DNA of 64,000 nt. Origin: Haemophilus influenzae (GTDB lineage: Bacteria; Pseudomonadota; Gammaproteobacteria; Enterobacterales; Pasteurellaceae). The notes below the pieces were generated by a model that saw nothing but the letters and a program-made list of their open reading frames with translations, searched no databases and was not told where the DNA came from. The position numbers were made by a program, and so were the translations under genes. This document shows, piece after piece, positions 36,473 to 46,050 of this stretch; within the stretch, counting starts at the first letter, position 1, and each line of letters opens with the position of its first letter. The stretch spans positions 1,178,001 to 1,242,000 of the forward strand of contig NZ_AP018771.1 in assembly GCF_019703545.1 (NCBI RefSeq), read 5' to 3'.

Positions 36473-38542
36473 TTAAACTGGTCGAATACTTTCTACATCT
36501 AATTTTGCATCAAACTCATTAAGTAGAATTTGTAATTTACTATCTTTTTGCAACTCATTTTGAGCTTTTTCCCGCAATGCTTGATAAATATTGCGGCGAT
36601 ATTCAATTGGCGTCGTGACATTGCTATCATCAAGATTAATTGTTAATCGAATATCTTTACCTTGTAATTTGCTTAATGCTTCAGCTAAATTTTTTATACT
36701 TCTGTCTTGGCGTAAATGGGATTTTTCTGAACGTAGTCCAAGATTGATTTCATCATCGGTTTTGCTTTGTAAGAAACAATTTAATGCTAATTCTTTGCTA
36801 AATCCTGTTAAGCCAGAACGCTCAACTATATCTGCCCACTCATCTTGTTGAGTTTTGGTAATGATTTTTAAACGTAATTCAGGCGTAATATCTTTTAAAA
36901 TCGCCTGTTTTATATCAGAAGGACGAACGCCTGTATCGGCTTTAGCAAGTTCTGGATTGCTCCATTCCCAACGATAGGTGTCAGCACTCAAGATTTCTTG
37001 CTCATCTTGAGCAATTTCTACATTATCATCACTTGAATTTTCTTCTGTGCTATTTTTTTGTGGAGCCTGTGCGGCATTTGGTGGTGATGTTGGCTTTTCT
37101 ATGTGCTTGGGCTTTGGCTTTGGCTCAGTCATTTCTCGCACGGGAAGTGCGGTCATTTTTTTATGAGATTTTTCTTCGTCTAGTTCTTGGATGTGATGTA
37201 AGGTTTCACTTACTACAGCTAATGATTCAGCTTTGTGTTCTTGACGTTCTTGGTTTTCCAGTTGTGTTAAATGTTCAAGCGCATCTAAAGCCGAAAGGCT
37301 TGCCAAATTTGGAATGCTCGTTTTATTTGGTTTTACTTGAGAATAAGCAGATTTGATACTTTGAGACAGTACTGGCACATCGACATAATTACCCGTATTT
37401 TCAACCGCACTTGGCGTTGATGGCGGTGGAGTAATAGTGGTGTTAGCCTTTGGTACTGCCGTAAGGAACTTTGGGTGGAATGCCAATGCCCTCAATAATG
37501 TCATCTCTGCACCAATACGACGATTTGGCGCATTTGATAAATCTTTTCTACCAGAAACAATGACTTGATAAAAAAACTGAACATTTTCTGGAGAGATATG
37601 TTTGGCTAAAAATGAAAAATGTTCATGGTTATCTGAAGATTTTTGTGGAAGAAGTTGCATAAGTGCAATTTGATGTAATTTTTCTGCACATTCGCCAAGT
37701 AATTTATCCCAATCGCCTGCCGCATCTGCAACTCTTTGCAGTGTTCGCATTAAGAGTTCGCCATTGCCTTGATGTAAGGCGTATAAAATATCAACAGAAT
37801 AGTTATCATCAAGCAACCCTAACATATTGCTTACCACACTATTTGTAACTTGTCGGTCGCCCATTGCAATGGCTTGATCCGTTAAACTTAAGCTATCACG
37901 AATACTTCCTTGTGCCGCTTTTGCAAGTTTAACTAATGCAGGTTCTTCAAAAGGAATATTTTCTTGCGTCAAAATATGGGCAAGATGCTGGGAGATTTGA
38001 GTTTCATCTAATGCTTTAAGATGAAATTGTAAACAGCGAGAAAGAATAGTTACAGGTAGTTTTTGTGGATCTGTTGTTGCGAGTAAAAATTTTACATATT
38101 CGGGCGGTTCTTCTAAAGTCTTGAGCAACGCATTAAATGAATGACGAGATAGCATATGGACTTCATCGATTAAGTAAACCTTAAATCTGCCCACAACTGG
38201 TTTATATTGCACGTTATCCAATAATTCACGCGTGTCTTCAACTTTTGTGCGAGACGCCGCATCAATTTCAATTAAATCAATGAAATTGCCTTGCTCAATG
38301 GCTTTACAATTTTCACATTCGCCACAAGGCGTTGCCGTTACACCGTGAACACAATTTAATCCTTTTGCGAATAATCTAGCAATAGAGGTTTTTCCTACAC
38401 CACGCGTGCCTGAAAAGAGGTAAGCGTGATGTAGTCGATTATCTTTTAATCCATTTGCTAATGCCGTGATAATGTGTTCTTGCCCAACAACATCAGCAAA
38501 TGTTTTTGGTCGCCACTTTCTGGCTAAGACTTGATAGCTCAT
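36473..38542 (-). CDS. dnaX: DNA polymerase III tau subunit (clamp loader)
   Basis: 689 residues. An AAA+ clamp-loader domain opens the protein with Walker A FSGTRGVGKTS (about 43-53), a four-Cys zinc site (CVHGVTATPCGECENC) and Walker B IDEVHML. The collar follows (to about 365), then a charged Pro/Lys-rich linker and the tau-specific C-terminal domains that bind DnaB and the alpha polymerase. E. coli makes a short gamma form by -1 frameshifting. Here codons 495-497 contain a seven-A run with a TAG in the -1 frame (see findings). Uptake sequences at 37145 and 37404 lie in the linker, where sequence is tolerant. Followed 11 bp downstream of apt on the same strand. Confidence 0.96.
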   Translation of the reverse strand: MSYQVLARKWRPKTFADVVGQEHIITALANGLKDNRLHHAYLFSGTRGVGKTSIARLFAKGLNCVHGVTATPCGECENCKAIEQGNFIDLIEIDAASRTKVEDTRELLDNVQYKPVVGRFKVYLIDEVHMLSRHSFNALLKTLEEPPEYVKFLLATTDPQKLPVTILSRCLQFHLKALDETQISQHLAHILTQENIPFEEPALVKLAKAAQGSIRDSLSLTDQAIAMGDRQVTNSVVSNMLGLLDDNYSVDILYALHQGNGELLMRTLQRVADAAGDWDKLLGECAEKLHQIALMQLLPQKSSDNHEHFSFLAKHISPENVQFFYQVIVSGRKDLSNAPNRRIGAEMTLLRALAFHPKFLTAVPKANTTITPPPSTPSAVENTGNYVDVPVLSQSIKSAYSQVKPNKTSIPNLASLSALDALEHLTQLENQERQEHKAESLAVVSETLHHIQELDEEKSHKKMTALPVREMTEPKPKPKHIEKPTSPPNAAQAPQKNSTEENSSDDNVEIAQDEQEILSADTYRWEWSNPELAKADTGVRPSDIKQAILKDITPELRLKIITKTQQDEWADIVERSGLTGFSKELALNCFLQSKTDDEINLGLRSEKSHLRQDRSIKNLAEALSKLQGKDIRLTINLDDSNVTTPIEYRRNIYQALREKAQNELQKDSKLQILLNEFDAKLDVESIRPV

Positions 38543-38553
38543 CGAATCCTTAA

Positions 38554-39096
38554 TTAATGACCTTCAAAATTGACGAGTGTATAGCAATCAACGCCCAAAT
38601 TATTTAAGCGTTTTTCGCCACCTAATTCAGGTAAATTAATCACAAATGCAGCGTGTTTTACCGTGCCACCTAAACGTTGCACTAATTTTACTGTCGCTTC
38701 AACGGTGCCGCCTGTTGCTAATAAATCATCAATAATTAAAACATTATCTCCTTCTGAAATTGCATCAACGTGCATTTCCAAAGTATCTTGACCATATTCT
38801 AATTGATAAGATTGCGAAATAGTCTCACGTGGTAATTTTTTAGGTTTACGCACTAATTCAAAAGGCAATCCTAAGGCTAAAGCTACCGGTGCACCAAAAA
38901 TAAAACCACGAGATTCAGTTCCAAGAACTTTGGTAATTCCTTTATCGCGATATTGTTCCACAATAAGATCTATTGTTGCTTTAAAAGCTGCTGGAACTTC
39001 TAAAAGGGTCGTAATGTCGCGAAAGATAATGCCTTCTTTTGGATAATTAGGAATTGATTTGATAGAAGATTTGATTAAATCAAGTTGTGTAGTCAT
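38554..39096 (-). CDS. apt: Adenine phosphoribosyltransferase
   Basis: 180 residues. The PRPP motif [14 protein letters not shown] and the type I PRTase core [21 protein letters not shown] are clear. It makes AMP from adenine and PRPP. In E. coli apt also lies directly before dnaX, and the 11-bp gap here shows the same operon. Confidence 0.97.
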   Translation of the reverse strand: MTTQLDLIKSSIKSIPNYPKEGIIFRDITTLLEVPAAFKATIDLIVEQYRDKGITKVLGTESRGFIFGAPVALALGLPFELVRKPKKLPRETISQSYQLEYGQDTLEMHVDAISEGDNVLIIDDLLATGGTVEATVKLVQRLGGTVKHAAFVINLPELGGEKRLNNLGVDCYTLVNFEGH

Positions 39097-39178
39097 AAAT
39101 AATGCTCAAAAGTGCGGTAAAAAAAAGAAACGTTTTTAGATTGGCATTCTATCATAAAAAAATAGAAAGAGAGGAAAA

Positions 39179-39205
39179 TAAAAATCCCCAATTGGGGATT
39201 TTTAT
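39179..39205. terminator. Bidirectional terminator after lpdA
   Basis: A perfect palindrome aaaaatccccaattgg continuing to ggggattttt (39180-39203) with T-runs on both strands. It closes the PDH operon on the minus strand. Confidence 0.85.
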
Positions 39206-39255
39206 TTAAGTTTGAGTTTACAATTTAAGATGAATTAAAACTTCTTAAATAGAAA

Positions 39256-40680
39256 TTATTTTTTCTTCGCTTTTGCATTTGGCAGGTCAGTAATTGAGCC
39301 TTCAAATACTTCCGCAGCTAAGCCAACAGACTCGTGTAACGTTGGGTGTGCGTGGATAGTTAATGCGATATCTTCTGCATCACAACCCATTTCAATTGCA
39401 AGACCGATTTCGCCTAATAATTCCCCACCATTAGAACCTACGATTGCACCGCCCAGTACACGATGTGTATCTTTATCAAAGATTAACTTCGTCATACCTT
39501 CTGAACATTCAGAAGCAATCGCGCGGCCTGATGCAGCCCAAGGGAATTTAGCCACTTCGTAGTTTAAGCCTTCTTGTTTACATTCTTTCTCAGTTTTACC
39601 TACCCACGCCACTTCTGGTTCGGTATAAGCGATTGATGGAATTACTTTAGGATCGAAGTAGTGTTTTTGTCCCGCAATGACTTCTGCGGCAACGTGACCT
39701 TCGTGAACACCTTTATGTGCTAACATTGGCTGACCTACAATATCCCCAATTGCGTAGATATGTGGTACGTTGGTACGCATTTGTTTATCAACGTGAATAA
39801 AACCACGATCATCCACTTCAACACCTGCTTTACCTGCATCAATCAATTTACCATTTGGCACACGACCGATAGCAACAAGCACCGCATCATAACGTTTGGT
39901 GTCATTACAGGCTTTGCCTTCCATTGAAACATAGATACCATCATCTTTTGCTTCAACTGCAGTCACTTTGGTTTCAAGCATTAACTTGAATTTTTTCTCA
40001 ACTTGTTTAGTGTAAATACCAACAACATCTTTATCTGCTGCAGGAATCACTTGGTCGAACATTTCCACAACTTCAACTTCAGAACCTAAAGCATTGTATA
40101 CAGTACCCATTTCTAAACCGATGATACCACCGCCCATAATAAGTAGTTTTTTCGGTACTTCTTTTAATTTAAGTGCATCTGTTGAATCCCAAATACGAGG
40201 ATCTTCGTGTGGGATAAAGGGTAATTGAACTGGACGAGAACCTGCCGCAATAATGGCATTGTCGAATTTAACAGTCGTTGGGTTTCCATCGCGATCACGC
40301 GCAACTAATGTGTGAGAATCGGTAAAAGTCGCTAAACCTTCAACAACAGTCACTTTACGTGCTTTTGCCATTCCCGCTAAACCGCCAGTTAATTTAGCAA
40401 CAACAGCTTCTTTTCCTGCACGTACTTCATCTAGCTCAATGCGTGGTTCACTAAAATAAATACCATTTTTATTAGCGTGCTTTGCTTCTTCAATTACTTT
40501 TGCAACGTGTAATAACGCTTTAGATGGAATACAACCTACGTTTAAACACACCCCACCTAAGGTTGAATAACGCTCAACAATAACAGTTTCTAATCCTAAA
40601 TCCGCACAACGGAATGCGGCTGAATAACCTGCAGGACCTGCACCAAGTACAACGACTTGGGTTTTAATTTCTTTACTCAT
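39256..40680 (-). CDS. lpdA: Dihydrolipoamide dehydrogenase (E3)
   Basis: 474 residues, class I pyridine-nucleotide disulfide oxidoreductase. FAD loop VVVLGAGPAGYSAAFR, redox Cys pair GGVCLNVGCIPSK, NAD loop IMGGGIIGLEMG and the C-terminal His-Glu active site near HAHPTLHESV. It reoxidises dihydrolipoyl groups for both the PDH complex (aceEF upstream) and the 2-oxoglutarate complex (sucAB in this window). The 113-bp gap after aceF contains a palindromic repeat. Confidence 0.97.
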   Translation of the reverse strand: MSKEIKTQVVVLGAGPAGYSAAFRCADLGLETVIVERYSTLGGVCLNVGCIPSKALLHVAKVIEEAKHANKNGIYFSEPRIELDEVRAGKEAVVAKLTGGLAGMAKARKVTVVEGLATFTDSHTLVARDRDGNPTTVKFDNAIIAAGSRPVQLPFIPHEDPRIWDSTDALKLKEVPKKLLIMGGGIIGLEMGTVYNALGSEVEVVEMFDQVIPAADKDVVGIYTKQVEKKFKLMLETKVTAVEAKDDGIYVSMEGKACNDTKRYDAVLVAIGRVPNGKLIDAGKAGVEVDDRGFIHVDKQMRTNVPHIYAIGDIVGQPMLAHKGVHEGHVAAEVIAGQKHYFDPKVIPSIAYTEPEVAWVGKTEKECKQEGLNYEVAKFPWAASGRAIASECSEGMTKLIFDKDTHRVLGGAIVGSNGGELLGEIGLAIEMGCDAEDIALTIHAHPTLHESVGLAAEVFEGSITDLPNAKAKKK

Positions 40681-40710
40681 TTTTACCTCGTAAAAACGTT
40701 CAAAATATTG

Positions 40711-40790
40711 ACCGCACTTTTACGGTCTTTGTAGGATGGGTTTCTGCCCACCAAAGATTTCATTAATCGGTGGGCTTAAAGCCCACCTAC
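40711..40790. repeat. Intergenic palindromic repeat, copy 1 (aceF-lpdA gap)
   Basis: Two hairpin-forming arms facing each other: gtaggatgggtttctgccc with acc (40731-40752) and ggtgggcttaaagcccacc with tac (40769-40790). The ends are GTAG and CTAC. An uptake sequence (40711-40719) lies just upstream. A second copy is at 45939-46009. Sits within the PDH operon, where it could stabilise or end part of the mRNA. Confidence 0.8.
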
Positions 40791-40793
40791 AGA

Positions 40794-42425
40794 TTACATT
40801 ACTAAGCGACGTAAATCTGCTAAAACAGAGCCAAGATAGCTAATGAAACGAGCTCCATCTGCACCATCAATGACACGGTGGTCGAATGATAATGACATTG
40901 GAAGAATTAAGCGTGGCGCAAATTCTTTACCGTTCCATACTGGCTCCATTGATGATTTAGACACACCAAGGATAGCTACTTCTGGCGCATTTACGATTGG
41001 CGCAAAGTGCGTTGTACCAATACCACCGAGACTTGAAATGGTGAAACAGCCACCTTGCATATCAGATGCAGTCAATTTGCCTTCACGGGCTTTTTTCGAT
41101 ACTTCCATTAATTCACGTGAAAGTTCGATAATGCCTTTCTTGTTCACATTTTTGAATACAGGCACGACTAAGCCATTCGGCGTATCTACTGCGACACCGA
41201 TGTTAATATATTTTTTCAGGATTAAGCGTTGAGCATCTTCGGTAATTGAGCTGTTGAAACGTGGATACGCTTCTAATGCTTTTGCCACCGCTTTCATAAT
41301 GAACACAACTGGCGTGATTTTTACACCGAGTTTTTGTTTTTCTGCTAATGCATTTTGTTCTTTACGGAATGCTTCTAAATCCGTGATATCTGCTTTATCA
41401 AAGTGAGTAACGTGTGGAATTATTACCCAGTTACGATGTAAGTTAGCACCTGAAATTTTGTTGATACGACTTAATTCAACTTCTTCAATTTCGCCAAATT
41501 TACTGAAATCAACTTTTGGCCATGGCAATAAGCCTAATCCAGCACCATTTGCTACACCATTGCCAGTAGTTTGTGCTGTTGCACCGCTTTCATAAGCTTT
41601 AACTGCGGTCTTCACATAAGCTTCAATATCTTCTTTAACGATACGACCTTTACGACCAGTACCTTTTACTTTATCTAGATTTACACCAAATTCACGAGCT
41701 AAACGACGAATTACTGGTGTTGCGTGTGCATATCCTGTACTTGCTTCTACTTGTTCTTGGCTTAATCCAGATACGTTGTTATTTGATTGAGGTGCTTGTG
41801 CAGTAGTAGCAGGAGCTGCTGCCTGTGGTGCTGAAGCTGATGCTGCTGGAGCTGCTGCCTGTGGTGCTGATGTTGAAGCTGATGTTGCTGGAGCTGTACC
41901 TGGTACTTCAAAACGCATAATTAATGAACCAGTTGAAACTTTATCGCCTGATTTCACTAAAATTTCTTTTACCACACCGCCGAATGGTGCAGGAACTTCC
42001 ATTGAGGCTTTATCGCCTTCAACGGTAATTAAAGATTGTTCTTCAGTGATTGTATCGCCAACTGCAACCATAATTTCGGTTACATTGACTTCATCGCCAC
42101 CAATATCTGGCACATTTACTTCTACAATAGCTGAAGCCGTTGGTGCGCTAGCAACCGCTGGAGCAGTAGGCGCATCAGCTACTGGAGCAGTACCTGCCGC
42201 TTCTAATACAAGCATTGGAGTACCAGTTGAAACTTTATCGCCCACTTTCACTAAAATTTCTTTTACAACACCCGCTTCTGGTGCAGGCACTTCCATTGAA
42301 GCTTTATCGCCTTCAACGTTAATGATAGATTGATCAACAGAAATGGTATCGCCTACGTTTACCATCACTTCTGTTACGGTAACTTCATCACTACCAATAT
42401 CAGGAATTTGAATTTGTTTTGACAT
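40794..42425 (-). CDS. aceF: Pyruvate dehydrogenase E2, dihydrolipoamide acetyltransferase
   Basis: 543 residues. Two lipoyl domains are present (Lys41 in [11 protein letters not shown] and a second near residue 145 with the same motif), against three in E. coli. An Ala/Pro/Ser linker with 12-residue repeats follows, then the peripheral subunit domain ([19 protein letters not shown]) and the acyltransferase core ending in [12 protein letters not shown]. It is the structural core of PDH. The first two domain-coding parts are similar enough at DNA level to recombine. Confidence 0.96.
   Translation of the reverse strand: MSKQIQIPDIGSDEVTVTEVMVNVGDTISVDQSIINVEGDKASMEVPAPEAGVVKEILVKVGDKVSTGTPMLVLEAAGTAPVADAPTAPAVASAPTASAIVEVNVPDIGGDEVNVTEIMVAVGDTITEEQSLITVEGDKASMEVPAPFGGVVKEILVKSGDKVSTGSLIMRFEVPGTAPATSASTSAPQAAAPAASASAPQAAAPATTAQAPQSNNNVSGLSQEQVEASTGYAHATPVIRRLAREFGVNLDKVKGTGRKGRIVKEDIEAYVKTAVKAYESGATAQTTGNGVANGAGLGLLPWPKVDFSKFGEIEEVELSRINKISGANLHRNWVIIPHVTHFDKADITDLEAFRKEQNALAEKQKLGVKITPVVFIMKAVAKALEAYPRFNSSITEDAQRLILKKYINIGVAVDTPNGLVVPVFKNVNKKGIIELSRELMEVSKKAREGKLTASDMQGGCFTISSLGGIGTTHFAPIVNAPEVAILGVSKSSMEPVWNGKEFAPRLILPMSLSFDHRVIDGADGARFISYLGSVLADLRRLVM
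41812..41900. repeat. 36-bp imperfect tandem repeat in aceF linker codons
   Basis: The 22-bp string starting ggagctgctgcctgtggtg occurs at 41812-41833 and again at 41848-41869, a period of 36 bp (12 codons); a third partial unit starts at 41889. It encodes the flexible Ala-Pro-Gln-rich linker. Confidence 0.8.
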
Positions 42426-42440
42426 TTTTTGTTCCTTTTA

Positions 42441-42482
42441 AAGTGCGGTCATAAAACACAATGTTTTTTGACCGCAGTTTTC
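42441..42482. repeat. Uptake sequence with degenerate partner in the aceE-aceF gap
   Basis: aagtgcggtc (42441-42450) faces gaccgcagtt, which has one mismatch in the core. It is a decayed inverted uptake pair in a gap that must be transcribed through, so weakening of the hairpin makes sense. Confidence 0.6.
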
Positions 42483-42487
42483 ATCAA

Positions 42488-45148
42488 TTACGCATAAAGC
42501 GGATTGATACGATCTACATTCAAACCGAATTTCGCAATCGCATCTGCAACCACTTGGTTAGATACTGTACCTTCTTTCGCTAATTGAGAAAGTGCAGCAA
42601 CCACAACATAACGTGCATCAACTTCGAAGTGTTCACGTAAGTTTGCACGGCTATCTGAACGACCGAAACCGTCTGTACCTAATACATGATAGTGCTTACT
42701 TGGTACAAATGCACGGATTTGATCAGCATAACTTTTCACATAGTCAGTTGAAGCAACGGTTGGTAAATCAGCTAATACTTGAGTAACATAAGGCACACGT
42801 TGTGTCTCTGTTGGGTGTAATAAGTTCCAACGTGCTGCATCATGACCTTCGCGTGCTAATTCATTGAATGAAGGCGCAGAAAATACATCTGAAGTCACAC
42901 CGTAGTCATTTGCAAGAATTTGTGCCGCTTCACGAACGTGGCGCATAATCGCACCAGAACCTAATAATTGAACGTGACCTTTGCCTTTTTTACCTTCCAC
43001 TGTTTCAAATTTATATAAACCTTTGCGGATACCTTCTTCCGCACCAGCTGGCATCGCAGGTTGATCCATCACTTCATTTAATGTAGTCATATAATAGAAC
43101 ACATCTTCTTGTTTTTCGCCGTACATACGGTTAATACCGTCTTGCATAATTACAGCGACTTCAAAAGCGAATGATGGATCGTAAGTGATACAGTTAGGAA
43201 TGATACCCGCTTGAATATGGCTATGACCGTCTTCGTGTTGTAAACCTTCTCCATTTAAGGTTGTACGACCAGAAGTACCCCCTACCATAAAGCCACGAGC
43301 TAATTGGTCGCCTGCAGCCCACATCATATCGCCCACACGTTGGAAACCAAACATTGAGTAATAGATGAAGAATGGAATCATCGGTTGGTTATTGACAGAG
43401 TACGAGTTCGCTGCTGCTAACCAAGATGCGGTTGCACCTAATTCATTGATACCTTCTTGTAGCACTTGACCATCTTTTGCTTCACGATAGTAAGCCACTA
43501 AATCACGGTCTGAAGGTACATAGTTTTGACCATGTGGGTTATAAATACCAACTTGACGGAATAAACCTTCCATACCGAAAGTACGCGCTTCATCCGCAAT
43601 CATTGGAACGATAGTTTTACCGATGTTTTTATCTTTTAATAAGATGTTTAATGCACGAGTAAACGCCATAGTGGTTGAAATACCACGAGGTTGTTCTTCT
43701 AATAATGCTTTAAACTCTTCTAATGCAGGAACTTTATATTCAACATCAAATTTAGTACGACGAGCGGGAACATAACCGTTTAATGCTTTACGGTGACCAT
43801 GTAAGTATTCATACTCAGGTGTGCCTTCAGCAAATTTAATGTATTCTAATTTTTCTACTTGTTCATCGGTTAATGGTAATTCAAAGAAGTCACGGAAACC
43901 TTTAAGGCTTTCGTAAGACATTTTTTTAGATTGGTGAGCGGTATTTTTACTTTCCGCTTCAGGAATTTTATAACCTTTAACTTGATGCGCTAAAATCACA
44001 ACTGGTTTCGTTGCATTTTGTGCTTTTGCATAGGCTGCATATAATTTTTCGCTATCGTGTGCACCACGGCGTAATGCCCAGATTTCATCATCGGTCATAT
44101 CAGCAACTAATGCGGCAGTTTCTGGATAACGACCGAAGAAGTGTTCACGAATATATGCACCATCTTTAGATTTAAAGGTTAAATAGTCTCCATCAACCAC
44201 TTCCATCATTAACTGAGTTAATTTACCTGAAGTATCTTTAGCGAATAATTTATCCCAATCGCTGCCCCATAAAACTTTAATGACTTCCCAGCCAGCACCA
44301 GTAAATAATCCTTCTAATTCTTGAACGATTTTACCATTACCATTCACAGGGCCATCTAAACGTTGTAAGTTACAGCTAATAGTGAAAATTAAGTTATCTA
44401 ATTTTTCACGTGCTGCGAAAGTTAATGCTCCTTTAGACTCAATTTCATCCATCTCGCCATCGCCTAAGAACGCATAAACTTTTTGATCTTTGGTATCTTT
44501 TAAGCCACGGTTATCTAAGTATTTTAAGAAACGCGCTTGATAGATGGCGTTTACAGGGCCTAAACCCATAGAAACCGTAGAGAATTGCCAAAATTCAGGC
44601 ATTAATTTAGGGTGTGGATATGAAGATAAACCGTCCGTAAAGGCTTCTTGACGGAAGTTATCCATTTGTTCTTCAGTTAAACGACCTTCTAAGAATGCAC
44701 GCGCATACATACCTGGTGCTGCATGGCCTTGGAAGAAAATTAAGTCGCCACCGTTTTTCTCTGTTGCAGCTTTGAAGAAGTGGTTATAACACACTTCATA
44801 CATTGTTGCTGCAGATTGGAAAGTGGAAATATGCCCACCTAAATCAAGATCTTTCTTCTGACTGCGTAAAACCATTGCGATCGCATTCCAACGTACTGCT
44901 GAACGAATACGACGTTCGATGGCGTGATCACCTGGATAAGCAGGTTGTTCAGCCACAGGAATAGTATTCACGTAATCAGTGGTTACCCCTGTTGGCAATG
45001 AAACACCACTTGTGCGTGCTTGACCAATAACTTGCTCAACGATATATTGAGCACGTTCAACGCCCTCTTCACGAATTAATGAATCTAATGATTGCAACCA
45101 ATCTTGTGTTTCGATTGGATCAACGTCATTTTTTAAAATCTCAGACAT
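42488..45148 (-). CDS. aceE: Pyruvate dehydrogenase E1 component
   Basis: 886 residues, homodimeric thiamine-diphosphate E1. The cofactor motif GDGEMDEIESKGALTFA (GDG through N-type region) lies near residue 230, and the FFxGHAAPGMYARAF segment is typical. It decarboxylates pyruvate and acetylates the lipoyl group of AceF. First gene of aceE-aceF-lpdA. AAGGAAAA is the ribosome site. The 299-bp divergent gap to mgsA holds both promoters; I found no clear PdhR box there. Confidence 0.97.
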   Translation of the reverse strand: MSEILKNDVDPIETQDWLQSLDSLIREEGVERAQYIVEQVIGQARTSGVSLPTGVTTDYVNTIPVAEQPAYPGDHAIERRIRSAVRWNAIAMVLRSQKKDLDLGGHISTFQSAATMYEVCYNHFFKAATEKNGGDLIFFQGHAAPGMYARAFLEGRLTEEQMDNFRQEAFTDGLSSYPHPKLMPEFWQFSTVSMGLGPVNAIYQARFLKYLDNRGLKDTKDQKVYAFLGDGEMDEIESKGALTFAAREKLDNLIFTISCNLQRLDGPVNGNGKIVQELEGLFTGAGWEVIKVLWGSDWDKLFAKDTSGKLTQLMMEVVDGDYLTFKSKDGAYIREHFFGRYPETAALVADMTDDEIWALRRGAHDSEKLYAAYAKAQNATKPVVILAHQVKGYKIPEAESKNTAHQSKKMSYESLKGFRDFFELPLTDEQVEKLEYIKFAEGTPEYEYLHGHRKALNGYVPARRTKFDVEYKVPALEEFKALLEEQPRGISTTMAFTRALNILLKDKNIGKTIVPMIADEARTFGMEGLFRQVGIYNPHGQNYVPSDRDLVAYYREAKDGQVLQEGINELGATASWLAAANSYSVNNQPMIPFFIYYSMFGFQRVGDMMWAAGDQLARGFMVGGTSGRTTLNGEGLQHEDGHSHIQAGIIPNCITYDPSFAFEVAVIMQDGINRMYGEKQEDVFYYMTTLNEVMDQPAMPAGAEEGIRKGLYKFETVEGKKGKGHVQLLGSGAIMRHVREAAQILANDYGVTSDVFSAPSFNELAREGHDAARWNLLHPTETQRVPYVTQVLADLPTVASTDYVKSYADQIRAFVPSKHYHVLGTDGFGRSDSRANLREHFEVDARYVVVAALSQLAKEGTVSNQVVADAIAKFGLNVDRINPLYA

Positions 45149-45447
45149 AGGTTTTCCTTAATCTGTTTTGAGTGAATATTAGTTTAGACAAGGCTAAACA
45201 CGAATACGGCAATATTTGCTTTTCACAAACATTTAACAAATCTTGTAAATTTTAGAAGATTTTTTGAGATAAAGATAGTGAATTTTCATCAAATCATCAT
45301 ATCAAATCAGCTTTGCCATAAATAATTATTTGAAAGTGCGGTAATTTTTTTGTGTTTTTTTGTTCGCTAAAATAACCAGTAAAATATTGCATTCCATCGG
45401 GCTTTGTTTTAAAGTTTTTTCAGATTTTTTTCAAAAAGGACTCAGCA
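45149..45447. other. Divergent promoter region of aceE and mgsA
   Basis: 299 bp, very AT-rich, with one uptake sequence (45334-45342). Both genes must start here. No operator is clear enough to name. Confidence 0.5.
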
Positions 45448-45906
45448 ATGCAGACAACAACTCGAACCCTCACTCAACACAAACGTATTGCACTTGTGGC
45501 TCACGACAGTTGTAAAAAAAATTTACTGAATTGGACGCAAAAACACAAAGAGGCACTCAAGTCTCATATACTTTATGCAACAGGTACAACAGGGCATATT
45601 TTAGAACGAGAAACAGGTTTAAGCATTCAATCTTTATTAAGTGGCCCAATGGGCGGCGATCAGCAACTTGGTGGATTAATCGCAGAAAAGAAAATCGACA
45701 TGATGATCTTCTTTTGGGATCCAATGAATGCCGCCCCACATGATCCTGATGTGAAAGCCCTTATGCGTATTGCAACAGTGTGGAATATCCCTGTTGCGAT
45801 TAATCAAAGCTCTGCAGATTTTCTTTTAACTTCAGTTTTATTTGAACAAGATGTGGAAATTGACGTACCAGATTATGAAGGGTATTTAAAAGAGCGGTTA
45901 GCTTAA
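45448..45906 (+). CDS. mgsA: Methylglyoxal synthase
   Basis: 152 residues. YATGTTG (phosphate site) and [13 protein letters not shown] (with the catalytic Asp) identify the family; [12 protein letters not shown] is also typical. It turns dihydroxyacetone phosphate into methylglyoxal when phosphate is limiting, bypassing lower glycolysis. AAAAAGGA at 45434-45441 is the ribosome site. A glyoxalase II homologue (gloC) in this window can act on the detoxification product. Confidence 0.96.
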   Translation: MQTTTRTLTQHKRIALVAHDSCKKNLLNWTQKHKEALKSHILYATGTTGHILERETGLSIQSLLSGPMGGDQQLGGLIAEKKIDMMIFFWDPMNAAPHDPDVKALMRIATVWNIPVAINQSSADFLLTSVLFEQDVEIDVPDYEGYLKERLA

Positions 45907-45922
45907 ACTGCAACGAAAATTT

Positions 45923-46009
45923 ACCGCACTTTATAGTTGTAGAGTGGGCTTTAGCCCACCAATTAACCATAAAAAATGAATAAAAACGGTGGGCTGAAGC
46001 CCACCCTAC
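45923..46009. repeat. Intergenic palindromic repeat, copy 2 (after mgsA)
   Basis: gtagagtgggctttagccc with acc (45939-45960) and ggtgggctgaagcccaccc with tac (45988-46009). Like copy 1, each arm is a hairpin, the arms oppose each other, and an uptake sequence (45923-45931) lies just upstream. Lies between convergent mgsA and the DUF945 gene and may terminate both. Confidence 0.8.
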
Positions 46010-46050
46010 GATACTGAAAAACGCGAACAAAATTTATCGCACTGTTTTAG

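Noticed and set aside
45800..46030. 76-codon minus-strand frame over the mgsA 3' end
   Set aside because: It translates the palindromic repeat and an uptake sequence; there is no sign of a gene.
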